From an uncultured Lachnospiraceae bacterium (lineage in GTDB: Bacteria > Bacillota > Clostridia > Lachnospirales > Lachnospiraceae), in contig URUY01000018.1 in assembly GCA_900551115.1 (NCBI GenBank), positions 10,349 to 74,348 of the forward strand: 64,000 nucleotides of DNA, written 5' to 3'. The number at the start of each line of letters is the position of its first letter. Position 1 is the stretch's first letter. This document shows positions 25,636 through 34,138 of this stretch, one piece after another. Both the position numbers and the translations under genes were made by a program. The notes under the pieces were generated by a model, which ran no database searches, was not told the origin of the DNA, and worked only from the letters and a program-made list of their open reading frames with translations.

Positions 25636-27114
25636 CTACTCACCGGACAAAGTATGAATTGCATCATAAATCTGCGTATCTACCGTTTCCAGTCCTTCCT
25701 TGATTGCTTCAAGGGTTCCGTATTTTTTCTCTGCATCTGTACGGAAGGCATCCTTTGCCAAATCCTGAAAGAAGGTCTGTGCCGGTGTCCAAATCTGCTC
25801 CACCGCCCGGATAGAAGGCATAACCACGATGTTTCCTTCGTCCAGATTGCCGTAAATAATCTCGGAAATACCACCCACTGCCTTAGCTGCATCGCTTCTT
25901 GCCGGTACAATACCAAGCATTTCATTTCTCTTCATCACCATCTCATAGCTTGCCGCAAACTCCACAAAAGCAAGACAGGCATTCGGTGCTTTGGTATAAG
26001 CACTGATGGCATAGCCGTTTACCCCGCCCATTGCCTTAAGCGGTATCAGCTCCGGGTTTTCTTCCGTCAAATCACCGCTTGCGGGAAGCTTCGGCACATC
26101 GGTAAGCACCAGATTTTCCTCTGCCAGTGCTTTTGCTGTTTCCTCGTCCATCCCCTGAGCCTGATAAGCAAGAATCAGCTCCTTTAAATACAGCGTATAA
26201 ACATCGGGTGTCGTCATGGTTGCGAAATAGGTTCCGTCCGCCAGCTTACTGGGTGCGTTTACCGTAATGGAATCATCGATACAGCCATCGTACATCAGCT
26301 CTGCCTGTTTTAGCAGTACATTGGCACCGATTTCCGCCTCTCCTGCTGCAAAACCGATATCCTCGGCATTGGTATTGTTATCACCAAACACATATCCTCC
26401 ATAGGAAAAAAGAAAGCCTGAAGAAAAATATACATCATAAAGAGAACGCACATAACCGTATTTTCCCTCGCCCTGATCTACAATTTCCTTGGAATACCGG
26501 TACATATCATTCCAGTTCTCCACCATGTCCGGTATCTTATTTTGATCCTTATCCCAGGTAGTTTCCCAATCCGCCGGCAGCAAATCTTTTCTGTAATACA
26601 GCATGGAGGACTGTACATTAACCGGAACACCCATATAGTAGCTTACACCGTCTACCGTGGTCTGATATGCGTTCCATGCATTATCAGGAATCTGTGAAAA
26701 ACATTCCAGCTTCTCTGCAGGAATGGGATAAATGTGTTTCCCCTCCACATACTTCATCAGAATATCGTTCGCCTGATAAAGCACATCCGGTCCGTACCCA
26801 TAAGGGCCGTCATCTGCAAGATTACTGTACTGATCCATATTGGCATCCACCGCTACAATACCGTATTCTGCATATTGTTCATTAAAAGCATTAATCAGCT
26901 CATCAAAATAGCCCTGCTCAATTGCCGTATCATTTTCAAGCACCCGGATTGTTACATTCCGCTCCAGCTCTCCGCTGTAAATCGCGCTCAGATTTGCAGC
27001 CTCACCGGTTGTGCCGGCATCCGCAATACTTTCCTTTTCACCACAGCCCGTCAGACTTCCCGCACCTAAAATTGCGGAAATCATCAGACATCCCAATCGT
27101 TTCCCTGTTTTCAT
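25636..27114 (-). CDS. malE: MalE-type maltodextrin-binding lipoprotein
   Basis: A 492-residue extracellular solute-binding protein of family 1. The lipobox is GAGSLTGCGEKE (Cys24), so the mature protein is lipid-anchored. The body has the usual bilobal pattern, with VLYQANDILMKYVEGKHIYP and MGGVNGYAISAYTK typical of MalE-like proteins. It is about 60-80 residues longer than many relatives. AAAGGG precedes the ATG. It is second in the operon (amylase, binding protein, two permeases), consistent with capture of maltodextrins that are then cut inside the cell. Confidence 0.87.
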   Translation of the reverse strand: MKTGKRLGCLMISAILGAGSLTGCGEKESIADAGTTGEAANLSAIYSGELERNVTIRVLENDTAIEQGYFDELINAFNEQYAEYGIVAVDANMDQYSNLADDGPYGYGPDVLYQANDILMKYVEGKHIYPIPAEKLECFSQIPDNAWNAYQTTVDGVSYYMGVPVNVQSSMLYYRKDLLPADWETTWDKDQNKIPDMVENWNDMYRYSKEIVDQGEGKYGYVRSLYDVYFSSGFLFSYGGYVFGDNNTNAEDIGFAAGEAEIGANVLLKQAELMYDGCIDDSITVNAPSKLADGTYFATMTTPDVYTLYLKELILAYQAQGMDEETAKALAEENLVLTDVPKLPASGDLTEENPELIPLKAMGGVNGYAISAYTKAPNACLAFVEFAASYEMVMKRNEMLGIVPARSDAAKAVGGISEIIYGNLDEGNIVVMPSIRAVEQIWTPAQTFFQDLAKDAFRTDAEKKYGTLEAIKEGLETVDTQIYDAIHTLSGE

Positions 27115-27144
27115 TGTTATACCCTTCCCTTTCCCTTCCGGATT

Positions 27145-28851
27145 TTAAAGGCGTAAGCTTCTAAAAATCAAAAATCCGTCCGTCAATAGCTCCCTGTCCT
27201 GATACCTGTTTGCCATTACCATCTCTCCGTTCACCTGTACAGAAACCTCTTTCCCGGATTCATTTGCCCAAAGTGTTATTTCCTGTTCCTTATCAAACCT
27301 TTTTATGCAAAGCAGTTCATCCTGCACCGTAATGCGTATTTCCCCTGCTGCCACACAGCTTTCCTTTCGCATACCAAGCAGCTCTTTTACATAGTTCATA
27401 AAGTCTCTGTCCCAATGCTCCTCGTTCCAGTCAAAGCAGCCTCTATTATCAGGGTCATAGCCGCCCTCCAGCAAAATTTCCGTTCCGTAGTAGATGCAGG
27501 GTACACCTACAAACATGCACATTACCGCAAGCGCTGACAATACCTTGTCTTTATTCTTTCCGACACTCGTATAAAACCGGTCCGTATCATGGGAATCCAA
27601 CAGGTTTAGCATCATCCGGTTAACCTGACCGGTGTTCCGCATTAGCAGAGCATTCAGCTTCCATGCAAATTCCTTTGCCCCAAAGTTTCCTAAAGCATAA
27701 TAATCCAGGCATGCTTTTGTAAATGCATAATTCATAATACCATCATACTGGTCTCCCTGTAAAAAGGTATTTGCATCATGCCAGTTTTCCCCTATGATGA
27801 CACAATCCGGCTTTACCTCCTTAACTTTTTTTCTGAAAAGCCGCCAGAAATCATGGGATACTTCATCTGACACATCAAGCCGCCAGCCATCAATATCATA
27901 TTTTCTTATCCAGGAAACCGCAATATTAATCAGGAATTCCTGTACCTGCGGATTAGAGGTATTAAACTTCGGCATATAATCGCAGAAAGCAAACACCTCA
28001 TAGTTTAACGGCTCTTTGCAGGGGGCATCTCCCAAAATCACGAACCAGTCAAAATACGGTGACCTTCTTCCCTTTTTCTTTACATCCTGAAATTGGGGAA
28101 GGTTCTCACTGCAGTGATTAAAAACCGCATCCAGTACGATTCGCATCCCTCTTTTATGTGCTTCCTTTACCAGCCTGTCAAAGTCTGCATTTGTTCCAAA
28201 CTGCTCATCAATCACATGATAATCAGATATATCATACTTATGATTGGAAACAGACTGAAACACCGGAGTAAGATACAGGACATCCGCCTGAAGTCCCTTA
28301 ATATAATCAAGTTTTTTTGTAATTCCCGGTATATCTCCTCCTGCAAAGCTTTTCGGGGAAGGCTTCTCCCCCCACGGCAGGTTAATGTAGCTGTCTTCCT
28401 TTTTCTCTTTTCCGCGCAAAAACCGCTCCACAAAGATTTCATAAAATACCGCATCCTTCATCCAGGGTACTTCTTCATGTACGTCAGCCCTGTTGATATA
28501 GGGCATCTGGAAAAAGTTAAAATATGCCAGTGAGAAATCGTACTGTACTGTCAGTCCGTCTTCTGAAAAATAGAAGCCGCGTTCTCCCTCCCAAATGCGG
28601 AAGACATACGCAAGACGTACATCCGAAAGCACAAGCGTTACTTCATACCATGCAAAGAGCGCATCCTCGTACTTTCTTTCCATCTCAAGACATTTCTGCC
28701 CCTGCTGGATTTTATATTTACTTTCATAAATCACTTCCACTTTTTTCACGGAGTCTTCCTTTGCCAGCCGAAGCCGAAGCACTAAGGTTTTTTCATCCAG
28801 TGGAAAACAATATTTGGAATCCGGTATATGTAAAATTCCCTGTTTATTCAT
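27145..28851 (-). CDS. Intracellular GH13 alpha-glucanase (neopullulanase/cyclomaltodextrinase-like)
   Basis: A 568-residue enzyme without signal peptide. An N-terminal beta-sandwich (about 1-115, CBM34-like) precedes the GH13 barrel. Catalytic residues are visible: nucleophile Asp in DGWRLDVSDEV (about residue 318), acid/base Glu in VIIGENWHDA (about 350) and the stabilising Asp in NLLDSHDTDRF (about 415). The pattern ENW plus the N-terminal domain points to the maltogenic amylase/neopullulanase/cyclomaltodextrinase subgroup. It would degrade imported maltodextrins or cyclodextrins. It is the first gene of the mal-type operon and divergent from the LacI regulator. Confidence 0.92.
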   Translation of the reverse strand: MNKQGILHIPDSKYCFPLDEKTLVLRLRLAKEDSVKKVEVIYESKYKIQQGQKCLEMERKYEDALFAWYEVTLVLSDVRLAYVFRIWEGERGFYFSEDGLTVQYDFSLAYFNFFQMPYINRADVHEEVPWMKDAVFYEIFVERFLRGKEKKEDSYINLPWGEKPSPKSFAGGDIPGITKKLDYIKGLQADVLYLTPVFQSVSNHKYDISDYHVIDEQFGTNADFDRLVKEAHKRGMRIVLDAVFNHCSENLPQFQDVKKKGRRSPYFDWFVILGDAPCKEPLNYEVFAFCDYMPKFNTSNPQVQEFLINIAVSWIRKYDIDGWRLDVSDEVSHDFWRLFRKKVKEVKPDCVIIGENWHDANTFLQGDQYDGIMNYAFTKACLDYYALGNFGAKEFAWKLNALLMRNTGQVNRMMLNLLDSHDTDRFYTSVGKNKDKVLSALAVMCMFVGVPCIYYGTEILLEGGYDPDNRGCFDWNEEHWDRDFMNYVKELLGMRKESCVAAGEIRITVQDELLCIKRFDKEQEITLWANESGKEVSVQVNGEMVMANRYQDRELLTDGFLIFRSLRL

Positions 28852-28884
28852 CGTGTTTCCTGTCCTTGTCTATTTTTTTGTAAA

Positions 28885-28912
28885 AGTGCCACATTGACAA
28901 AACAGGGGCACT
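28885..28912. promoter_or_regulatory. Inverted repeat in the divergent mal promoter region
   Basis: AGTGCC (28885-28890) and GGCACT (28907-28912) are arms of an inverted repeat spaced by 16 bases. The repeat brackets the -35 box of the LacI-type gene and lies upstream of the GH13 gene. It could be an operator for either direction. The evidence is the symmetry alone. Confidence 0.35.
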
Positions 28913-28923
28913 GAGTATATAAA
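28894..28923 (+). promoter_or_regulatory. Promoter of the LacI-type regulator, apparently leaderless
   Basis: A perfect TTGACA (28894-28899) and TATAAA (28918-28923) are 18 bases apart. The predicted start of transcription falls on or next to the A of the ATG at 28930. No ribosome site precedes that ATG, and an in-frame stop lies two codons upstream. Confidence 0.55.
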
Positions 28924-28929
28924 TAAGCT

Positions 28930-29718
28930 ATGAGCAAAAAATATACCATTCGAGATATTGCCAAACAGGCAGGTGTGTCCGTAGCCACCGTATCCTATGT
29001 CATCAACAACAGAGACGACCAGAGAATCAGTGAGGAAACAAAGAAAAAGGTGCGCCAGATTATTAATCTTCTGGACTACAAGCCCAACTCTTCCGCCAAA
29101 TCACTGGCAACAAATAAAACGCATACCGTTGCTCTCTATCTGGCGCCGGAGGTTTCCCTCTACAAGCGTTCCGAGCAGCTTCTCGTTGCTGAAACTCTTG
29201 CCCTTGTTTTAAAGCGGCATGGATATCATCTTTTACTGCAGGATATCGGAGCACAGAATCAGATTGATTTTGCCGATGCCATTTTATGCTACGACACCAC
29301 CACCGAATTCTTCTGTGAAATCGGTGACAAAAACTTAATCCCGTTAGTCGCCATTGATGTATTAATCGACACCCCTCTGCAGATTTTCTTTCAGGTGTGT
29401 ACCGACTATGCAAAGCTCAAGCAGCAGGCAGACGCCCATTTTGGTACAGACAACTATACCTATTTTTGTCTTGCGCCAAACAATACGGAAGTCCGGGCAC
29501 TGATTGAAAAAAACTTTAAAAAGGTTCTGTTTGCAGACAGTACGCCTGTTTGCACAGAAGGAAACATTTTTTACACCCAGCCTTCCCTGCACAGTCTGGC
29601 AAAAGCAGATGCTTTTTATCTCGCTTATGATATGCAGTCGAAAATGGAGCAGGTATTCTCCTGTATGGAGCTTGCCTTAAACCGCATTCCCGACTGCACA
29701 CACACTTGCTTCGTTTAA
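28930..29718 (+). CDS. LacI-family regulator, shortened
   Basis: The 262-residue protein starts with a textbook LacI helix-turn-helix and hinge (YTIRDIAKQAGVSVATVSYV; hinge YKPNSSAKSLATNKT). The rest is a shortened sensor domain; typical LacI proteins have about 330 residues. Sub-domain pieces are recognisable (HGYHLLLQDIG, FADAILCYDTT), but part of the C-terminal lobe is missing. It is divergent from the GH13/ABC operon and presumably controls it. It may also act on the lipoprotein gene downstream, which carries two LacI-type operators. It may be naturally compact or degenerate. Confidence 0.82.
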   Translation: MSKKYTIRDIAKQAGVSVATVSYVINNRDDQRISEETKKKVRQIINLLDYKPNSSAKSLATNKTHTVALYLAPEVSLYKRSEQLLVAETLALVLKRHGYHLLLQDIGAQNQIDFADAILCYDTTTEFFCEIGDKNLIPLVAIDVLIDTPLQIFFQVCTDYAKLKQQADAHFGTDNYTYFCLAPNNTEVRALIEKNFKKVLFADSTPVCTEGNIFYTQPSLHSLAKADAFYLAYDMQSKMEQVFSCMELALNRIPDCTHTCFV

Positions 29719-29741
29719 TCCCCCGCCCATGCCTGTTTTCT

Positions 29742-30866
29742 TTACGTCATTGCTACTGTAAGCACTGCTGTTTCCGGATTATAGGTAAAGGTATAGGTTC
29801 CGGCCTGCTTTGCAATAATATTCTGGGTTTCGGTACCATCTACAAATCCCAGAGAAGTTTCATCCGTAATATTGCTGTAACGGACATATTCCGTACCCAC
29901 GCCGAAATTACCTTCTGCGTCAGTTACAAGCGTCGTAAACAGGAATTCGTCTCCTTCTTCCAGGTCGATGGTCAGCGTATGGATACCATTTTCTTCCGTG
30001 AACGCATACTCTGCATCATACTTATCTTCCCAGCCGGTTATAATTGCGCCCTTGATATAATAGGACACGGTAAGTTCGGCTGCCTCTGCCTGCATTTCAC
30101 CATTATAGGTAAAGGTAATGCTGTCGTACGGGTTTGAGCTGTAGGATTCACTCTCCACCACATCTGCGCCCGGATAGGTCGTCAGGGTCAGGGTGTAATT
30201 TCCTGATACAAGGCACTTAATATTTGCTTTCTGCGTGCTGTCGGACAAACCGCCGGATACACTGAAGTAGCTGGTGCCGCCCTGATCCGTTGTCTCCAGA
30301 TAGCCGCCACCCCTCTGATTCGTCCATGACGTATCAACAGCAAGCTGGAATTCATCCCCTTCACACAAATCAAGCGTAATAGTATAAACATTGGCATCTG
30401 CACTCTTGGTCAAATAATGTTCCTCGTTAATCGTCTTTCCCCAACCGGAGGCTGCAAGTAACGGACTCTTTCCGTTTCCTACGATGGCATAGGCTCTTAT
30501 GTCAGCCACATTTTCCATAAAACCGGCAAAAATATCGGTATCTACCGTAATCGGCTGTGCAAAATCAAATGCATGTGTTAAAGACGGTGTACCAAACCAT
30601 CCCATAAAAATCTGATTTTCCTTTTCCGGTGTATACTCAGTTGCAAATTCACCGCCCTTTACTTCCTCGGTAGACAATACGGTTGTACCGTCTGTGTCGT
30701 AAAAGGTTACCGTCACGGTATCCTCTGCTCCCGCATCTTCTGTCTGTGTCGGCACAGACTCTGTACCTTCATTTCCTGCTGTTTCCTTGGCATCCCCGCA
30801 CCCAAACAACGTCAGTGTGCAAAGCAACAATACTGCCAGTAGCATACTTGCTTTTCTCTTTTTCAT
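29742..30866 (-). CDS. Surface lipoprotein, probable starch/maltodextrin-binding protein
   Basis: A 374-residue lipoprotein with lipobox TLTLFGCGDAKE (Cys23). A short InlB/Listeria-Bacteroides-like repeat domain follows (about 55-115; FYDTDGTTVLSTEEVKGGEF, ending FMGWFGTPS). Two or three beta-sandwich modules come next (about 120-374) with W-containing motifs (SWTNQRGGGYL, AIITGWEDKYD), resembling starch-binding modules of the SusE/SusF or CBM26 style. The function is inferred from this and from its place next to the mal cluster. Two LacI-type operators lie just upstream, so it is probably induced by starch products. Confidence 0.7.
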   Translation of the reverse strand: MKKRKASMLLAVLLLCTLTLFGCGDAKETAGNEGTESVPTQTEDAGAEDTVTVTFYDTDGTTVLSTEEVKGGEFATEYTPEKENQIFMGWFGTPSLTHAFDFAQPITVDTDIFAGFMENVADIRAYAIVGNGKSPLLAASGWGKTINEEHYLTKSADANVYTITLDLCEGDEFQLAVDTSWTNQRGGGYLETTDQGGTSYFSVSGGLSDSTQKANIKCLVSGNYTLTLTTYPGADVVESESYSSNPYDSITFTYNGEMQAEAAELTVSYYIKGAIITGWEDKYDAEYAFTEENGIHTLTIDLEEGDEFLFTTLVTDAEGNFGVGTEYVRYSNITDETSLGFVDGTETQNIIAKQAGTYTFTYNPETAVLTVAMT

Positions 30867-30890
30867 TTTCGTTTAACCTCCCATATGTTT

Positions 30891-30910
30891 TTGCTTAACT
30901 GGTTAAGCAA
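30891..30910. promoter_or_regulatory. LacI-type operator O1
   Basis: TTGCTTAACTGGTTAAGCAA is an almost perfect palindrome with one central mismatch, 25 bases upstream of the lipoprotein start codon. It matches the symmetric, centre-GC/TG style of LacI-family operators. Confidence 0.8.
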
Positions 30911-30933
30911 ATGTGTAAAAAAATAGTTCTCTT

Positions 30934-30953
30934 TTGCTTAACCGGTTAAGCAT
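30934..30953. promoter_or_regulatory. LacI-type operator O2
   Basis: TTGCTTAACCGGTTAAGCAT contains an 18-bp perfect palindrome (30935-30952). Its centre is 43 bases from the centre of O1, close to four helical turns, so two dimers could sit on the same DNA face and cooperate or loop. Confidence 0.85.
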
Positions 30954-31339
30954 ATTGTAATATTTAAGTCTGCCTCTGTCAATTTCTGAATTTAACAAAA
31001 GCAGACTTACAATTTTGGTAAAATTTTACAAACTTTTATGCTTTTGAAATAATTCCTTCATGACTATCATGCACGTAACCGTAGTATTCTTTAGAATTTA
31101 TTCAAAGTCCAAATGGGATAAGTATAGCTTTTTCACCAATCAATTACAATATTCTCTTCCTTTCCATGACTCTAACAAGCAGCTTCCTGCAAATCACCAC
31201 AAACATAATAAGTCGTACATTATCTGTAACAAGTTGCATGCAGAACACAAAAAAGACATTATCGTGTCCTCATCATGGAAATGATTGCACTCTAATATCT
31301 TTTCCTGATTTTCTGTTTTCTTTTTGTTTTACCCTTTCT
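30954..31339. other. AT-rich intergenic region
   Basis: About 385 bases between the operators and the displaced rlmD 3' end. Only short chance frames are seen and no ribosome site, tRNA or structured RNA is evident. Confidence 0.4.
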
Positions 31340-31409
31340 TTAACGTGCCGGATCAACACCTCTTCTTTGCAACAGGATCATACTTTCAACATGCCTCGTA
31401 TGCGCAAAC
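31340..31409 (-). pseudogene. rlmD: Displaced 3' end of rlmD
   Basis: The minus strand encodes FAHTRHVESMILLQRRGVDPAR and a TAA stop. This is the conserved C-terminus of RlmD/TrmA-type methyltransferases (the intact gene here ends FAHTVHVESVILMQ). It has no gene body upstream: its 5' edge is the 13-bp repeat CGTATGCGCAAAC (plus strand 31397-31409) that also occurs in the intact rlmD. I read it as the original chromosomal end of rlmD, cut off by insertion of the 6.4 kb island. Confidence 0.8.
31389..31409. repeat. Island boundary direct repeat, left copy (att-like)
   Basis: ACATGCctCGTATGCGCAAAC. The last 13 bases are identical to 37789-37801 within rlmD, and 19 of 21 match overall. The serine recombinase gene begins its 3' end about 125 bases away. 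Confidence 0.75.
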
Positions 31410-31533
31410 ATATCTTAACACACACTCCGCCCTTAGTGCCTCAAATTCCTTGGTTTTCTGGGATTTTTTAGATGCATCTTTTTTGCTGCCTCTAGGGTTC
31501 CCTGTGTTTCCAATACTCATTATACAGCAAATC

Positions 31534-32841
31534 TTACTCTTTAAACAATATTTTAATCCTATCCTTTTCACATATTTCAATTCGTTCTATCCATCGTCTA
31601 ACCAATGACTCCTCATAAAAAATATTCTCCTCTCTCTCCAATTTGACAACTAACTCCTCTTTCAATTCCCCTTCCTTTCTTCGCTCTATTCCTTGCATTA
31701 CCATCTCATGTAAATCAGTTTCTAAAACACTGTCAGAGTTACTGCAAATATTTCTTCCATGCAGCACCCTGTTTCTGCATCTCCATACAATTTTCTTCTT
31801 TCCATTTCTGCTCCAAGTAATTCTGCGGTAAATATCTCCACAATGTTTACAATATGTAATACCTGTTAAGGCATACTTAGAAGAATACTTTTGGCTTTCA
31901 TTTGCCCTTTTCGCCTTTCTATTTTGTTTTTCTTCCTGAACCGCATAAAATACCTCTCTCGAAACAATTGCTTCATGACTATTCTTCACATAATACTGTG
32001 GAACGATGCCATTATTTATGATTCGTTTTTTATTTAAAAAATCTACGGTATATGTCTTTTGCAATAGTGCATCACCCATATACTTCTCATTTCGAAGCAT
32101 CTTTTCAATGGTCGATGCGTACCATTTTACATTTCCGGTTGCAATCTTTATCTTCCTGCTCTCTAACTCCCATTTAATACGAAGGCACGAAAATCCTTGC
32201 AAATACAAATCAAAAATCAATCTCACTATCTCCGCTTCTTTTGGAACTATAATCAGATTCCCCTTCTCGTTTTTCGTATAACCCATAAATTTCTTATGAT
32301 TTACCTGAATGATTCCTCTTTCAAACCGCCTGACAATTCCCCATTTTGTATTCTCACTTAAATTTCTGCTTTCCTCTTGCGCCAAACTGCTCAAAATAGT
32401 AATCAAAATTTCACCCGCTGCATCCTTCGTATTGATATTTTCTTTTTCAAAATAGACTGCAACATTTTTCTCTTTTAGGCTTCGAATCGTCTGCAATAAA
32501 TCTACCGTGTTTCTTGCAAACCTACTGATTGATTTAGTCAAGATTAAATCAATTTTTCCCTTTTGACAATCGTACAGCAACTTTTTAAAATCTTCTCTGT
32601 TTTTTGTACTGGTCCCACTTATCCCTTCATCTGCATAAACTCCAACAAATATCCAATTTTCATTAGCTTTGATTTTCTCCGTATAATAAGAAATCTGAGA
32701 TAGATAACTACCTTCCTGTTGTTCCAAGGATGTGCTTACTCTGCAATAAGCAGCCACTCTTAATCTTTTTCGCTGGCCCCCTACTTCCCTACCATATACC
32801 TGCCTTGCAGGAATAATCGTAATTTCTTTTTCTTCTTGCAT
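31534..32841 (-). CDS. Large serine recombinase (site-specific integrase)
   Basis: The 435-residue protein has an N-terminal resolvase/invertase domain (about 27-175) with the catalytic Ser in AAYCRVSTSLEQQ and the conserved IDLILTKSISRFARNTVDLL. A recombinase domain (about 195-290) and a zinc-ribbon with CKHCGDIY and a downstream CRNR...C pair (about 340-375) follow. A coiled-coil C-terminus completes the large serine integrase layout, although it is at the short end of the range. It sits at one end of the island, 125 bases from the repeat, and is the likely agent of its insertion into rlmD. Confidence 0.9.
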   Translation of the reverse strand: MQEEKEITIIPARQVYGREVGGQRKRLRVAAYCRVSTSLEQQEGSYLSQISYYTEKIKANENWIFVGVYADEGISGTSTKNREDFKKLLYDCQKGKIDLILTKSISRFARNTVDLLQTIRSLKEKNVAVYFEKENINTKDAAGEILITILSSLAQEESRNLSENTKWGIVRRFERGIIQVNHKKFMGYTKNEKGNLIIVPKEAEIVRLIFDLYLQGFSCLRIKWELESRKIKIATGNVKWYASTIEKMLRNEKYMGDALLQKTYTVDFLNKKRIINNGIVPQYYVKNSHEAIVSREVFYAVQEEKQNRKAKRANESQKYSSKYALTGITYCKHCGDIYRRITWSRNGKKKIVWRCRNRVLHGRNICSNSDSVLETDLHEMVMQGIERRKEGELKEELVVKLEREENIFYEESLVRRWIERIEICEKDRIKILFKE

Positions 32842-32901
32842 TTGTTCTTTTCTCCATTATCTTATTTCCTCCGCATATAAAAAGAGGCAGTACCTATTTT
32901 A

Positions 32902-33165
32902 CTAAGTACTGCCATGACTACTATATTTTATTTCAAGCTCTTCGAAAAATTCCTCTGCACTTCTTCCTTTGCCATCTTGAATGTCCTGATGACTTTTTTC
33001 TACTTCTTCTCTAAATTTCTTTTGCACTTCTGCAAAGGCTTTTTCAATCGGTAAAACCCTTCCCTCTTCCATCGCCTTTATCCCTTTTTCCAATTCCCAT
33101 CTGAGACTTGCACGAGGAAGATCAACAAATTCCAATATGTCATCCGGCAATCGTAATTTATTCAT
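32902..33165 (-). CDS. Small hypothetical protein (87 aa) in the defence island
   Basis: An 87-residue, highly charged, helical protein (LPRASLRWELEKGIKAMEEG, then FAEVQKKFREEVEKSHQDI). AAGGA lies six bases before the ATG. Size and charge pattern resemble antitoxins or small regulators of the RelB/ParD kind, but no partner toxin gene is adjacent: the next gene is the recombinase 60 bases on. It could regulate the recombinase. Function unknown. Confidence 0.55.
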   Translation of the reverse strand: MNKLRLPDDILEFVDLPRASLRWELEKGIKAMEEGRVLPIEKAFAEVQKKFREEVEKSHQDIQDGKGRSAEEFFEELEIKYSSHGST

Positions 33166-33222
33166 GCTTTGTCCTTGGGATAGATATATATAAGTACTAT
33201 TTTTATATTTGCTTTATAGGTA

Positions 33223-34041
33223 TCAGTTTTGAATCTTTTTTTGTATGGTATTTATTAAAATATTAATCGCTTCTTTGTCTCTAAAATCTACATACTTATA
33301 ATCTTGAACTAATGGTGGTAATTCATCATGCGGAACATCAATATTCAAAATTATAAAGATTTTATTTGGATTTCGCATTCTTCTTTGCACAAAAAAATTC
33401 AATTCACCTTTTGTCCAACCACTAGATCCATTAAAAAAATTATTCGATACACATATAATCCCAATATCACTCTCATCTAATCCTTGATTTATCTTCTCTG
33501 TAATACTATCTCCCAGTTCTATTTGGTACTTATCATACCAAGCACTAATTTGAGCTTTTTGAAATTCATTAAAAATGTAATCAACAATTTCCTTGTCCTT
33601 ACTTGAATGAGACAAAAAAACTCTAGGCATCTTGTGTACTTTTCTTTTACTCCCCCATGCTTTTTGCAAAATCTCTTTACACGGAAATAAAAATAATCCA
33701 TTTGCCTCCTCTGTAATTGCAAAATCAACCTCATCTGCACTTATAAAAGTATTCACATTATACCCTCTTTCACAGAAAGACTCTATTATATCATCTAAAA
33801 AATAATTAAACACTCTATGCTTTTCATTAAAATGTCTTTCCAAAAATTTTTCAAACTTATCTGTGTCTTTTGTCAATGATGCGAAAAACAAAAATTCTAA
33901 ACAATAGGGATTGTTATTTACAAAAATTCCGCATCCTACAAGCGTATTTGTGTCAAATTTCTTTAGCACCGCCTTAATAAATCCCTTTTCTTTGATACGA
34001 TTTCCGTAATCAAGATTAAAAATATATATTTTAGTATCCAC
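33223..34041 (-). CDS. TIR-domain defence protein (second ThsB-like effector/sensor)
   Basis: The 273-residue protein has a C-terminal TIR domain (about 140-270) starting MPRVFLSHSSKDKEIVDYIF. The putative catalytic Glu lies in GWTKGELNFFVQRRM, as in NAD-cleaving bacterial TIR domains. The N-terminal 130 residues are of unknown fold and may sense the trigger. The start is the GTG at 34041 because AGGAGG lies eight bases upstream; a GTG two codons earlier is too close. It lies about 100 bases after the DUF1863-type ThsB gene. Thoeris systems often carry several TIR proteins, each for different phages, feeding one ThsA. Confidence 0.82.
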   Translation of the reverse strand: MDTKIYIFNLDYGNRIKEKGFIKAVLKKFDTNTLVGCGIFVNNNPYCLEFLFFASLTKDTDKFEKFLERHFNEKHRVFNYFLDDIIESFCERGYNVNTFISADEVDFAITEEANGLFLFPCKEILQKAWGSKRKVHKMPRVFLSHSSKDKEIVDYIFNEFQKAQISAWYDKYQIELGDSITEKINQGLDESDIGIICVSNNFFNGSSGWTKGELNFFVQRRMRNPNKIFIILNIDVPHDELPPLVQDYKYVDFRDKEAINILINTIQKKIQN

Positions 34042-34138
34042 TAACACTACCTCCTTTGTAATTTATTGACTACTATGTAAAATCAGCCACCTCTGTGTAT
34101 CTACTCTGCATAGTACACGTAACCTTGATAATATATTG

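Noticed and set aside
31386..31580. 64-codon minus-strand frame between the recombinase and the island boundary
   Set aside because: It overlaps the recombinase 3' end and the att-like repeat and has no ribosome site; its Lys/Ser-rich middle part is curious but unsupported.
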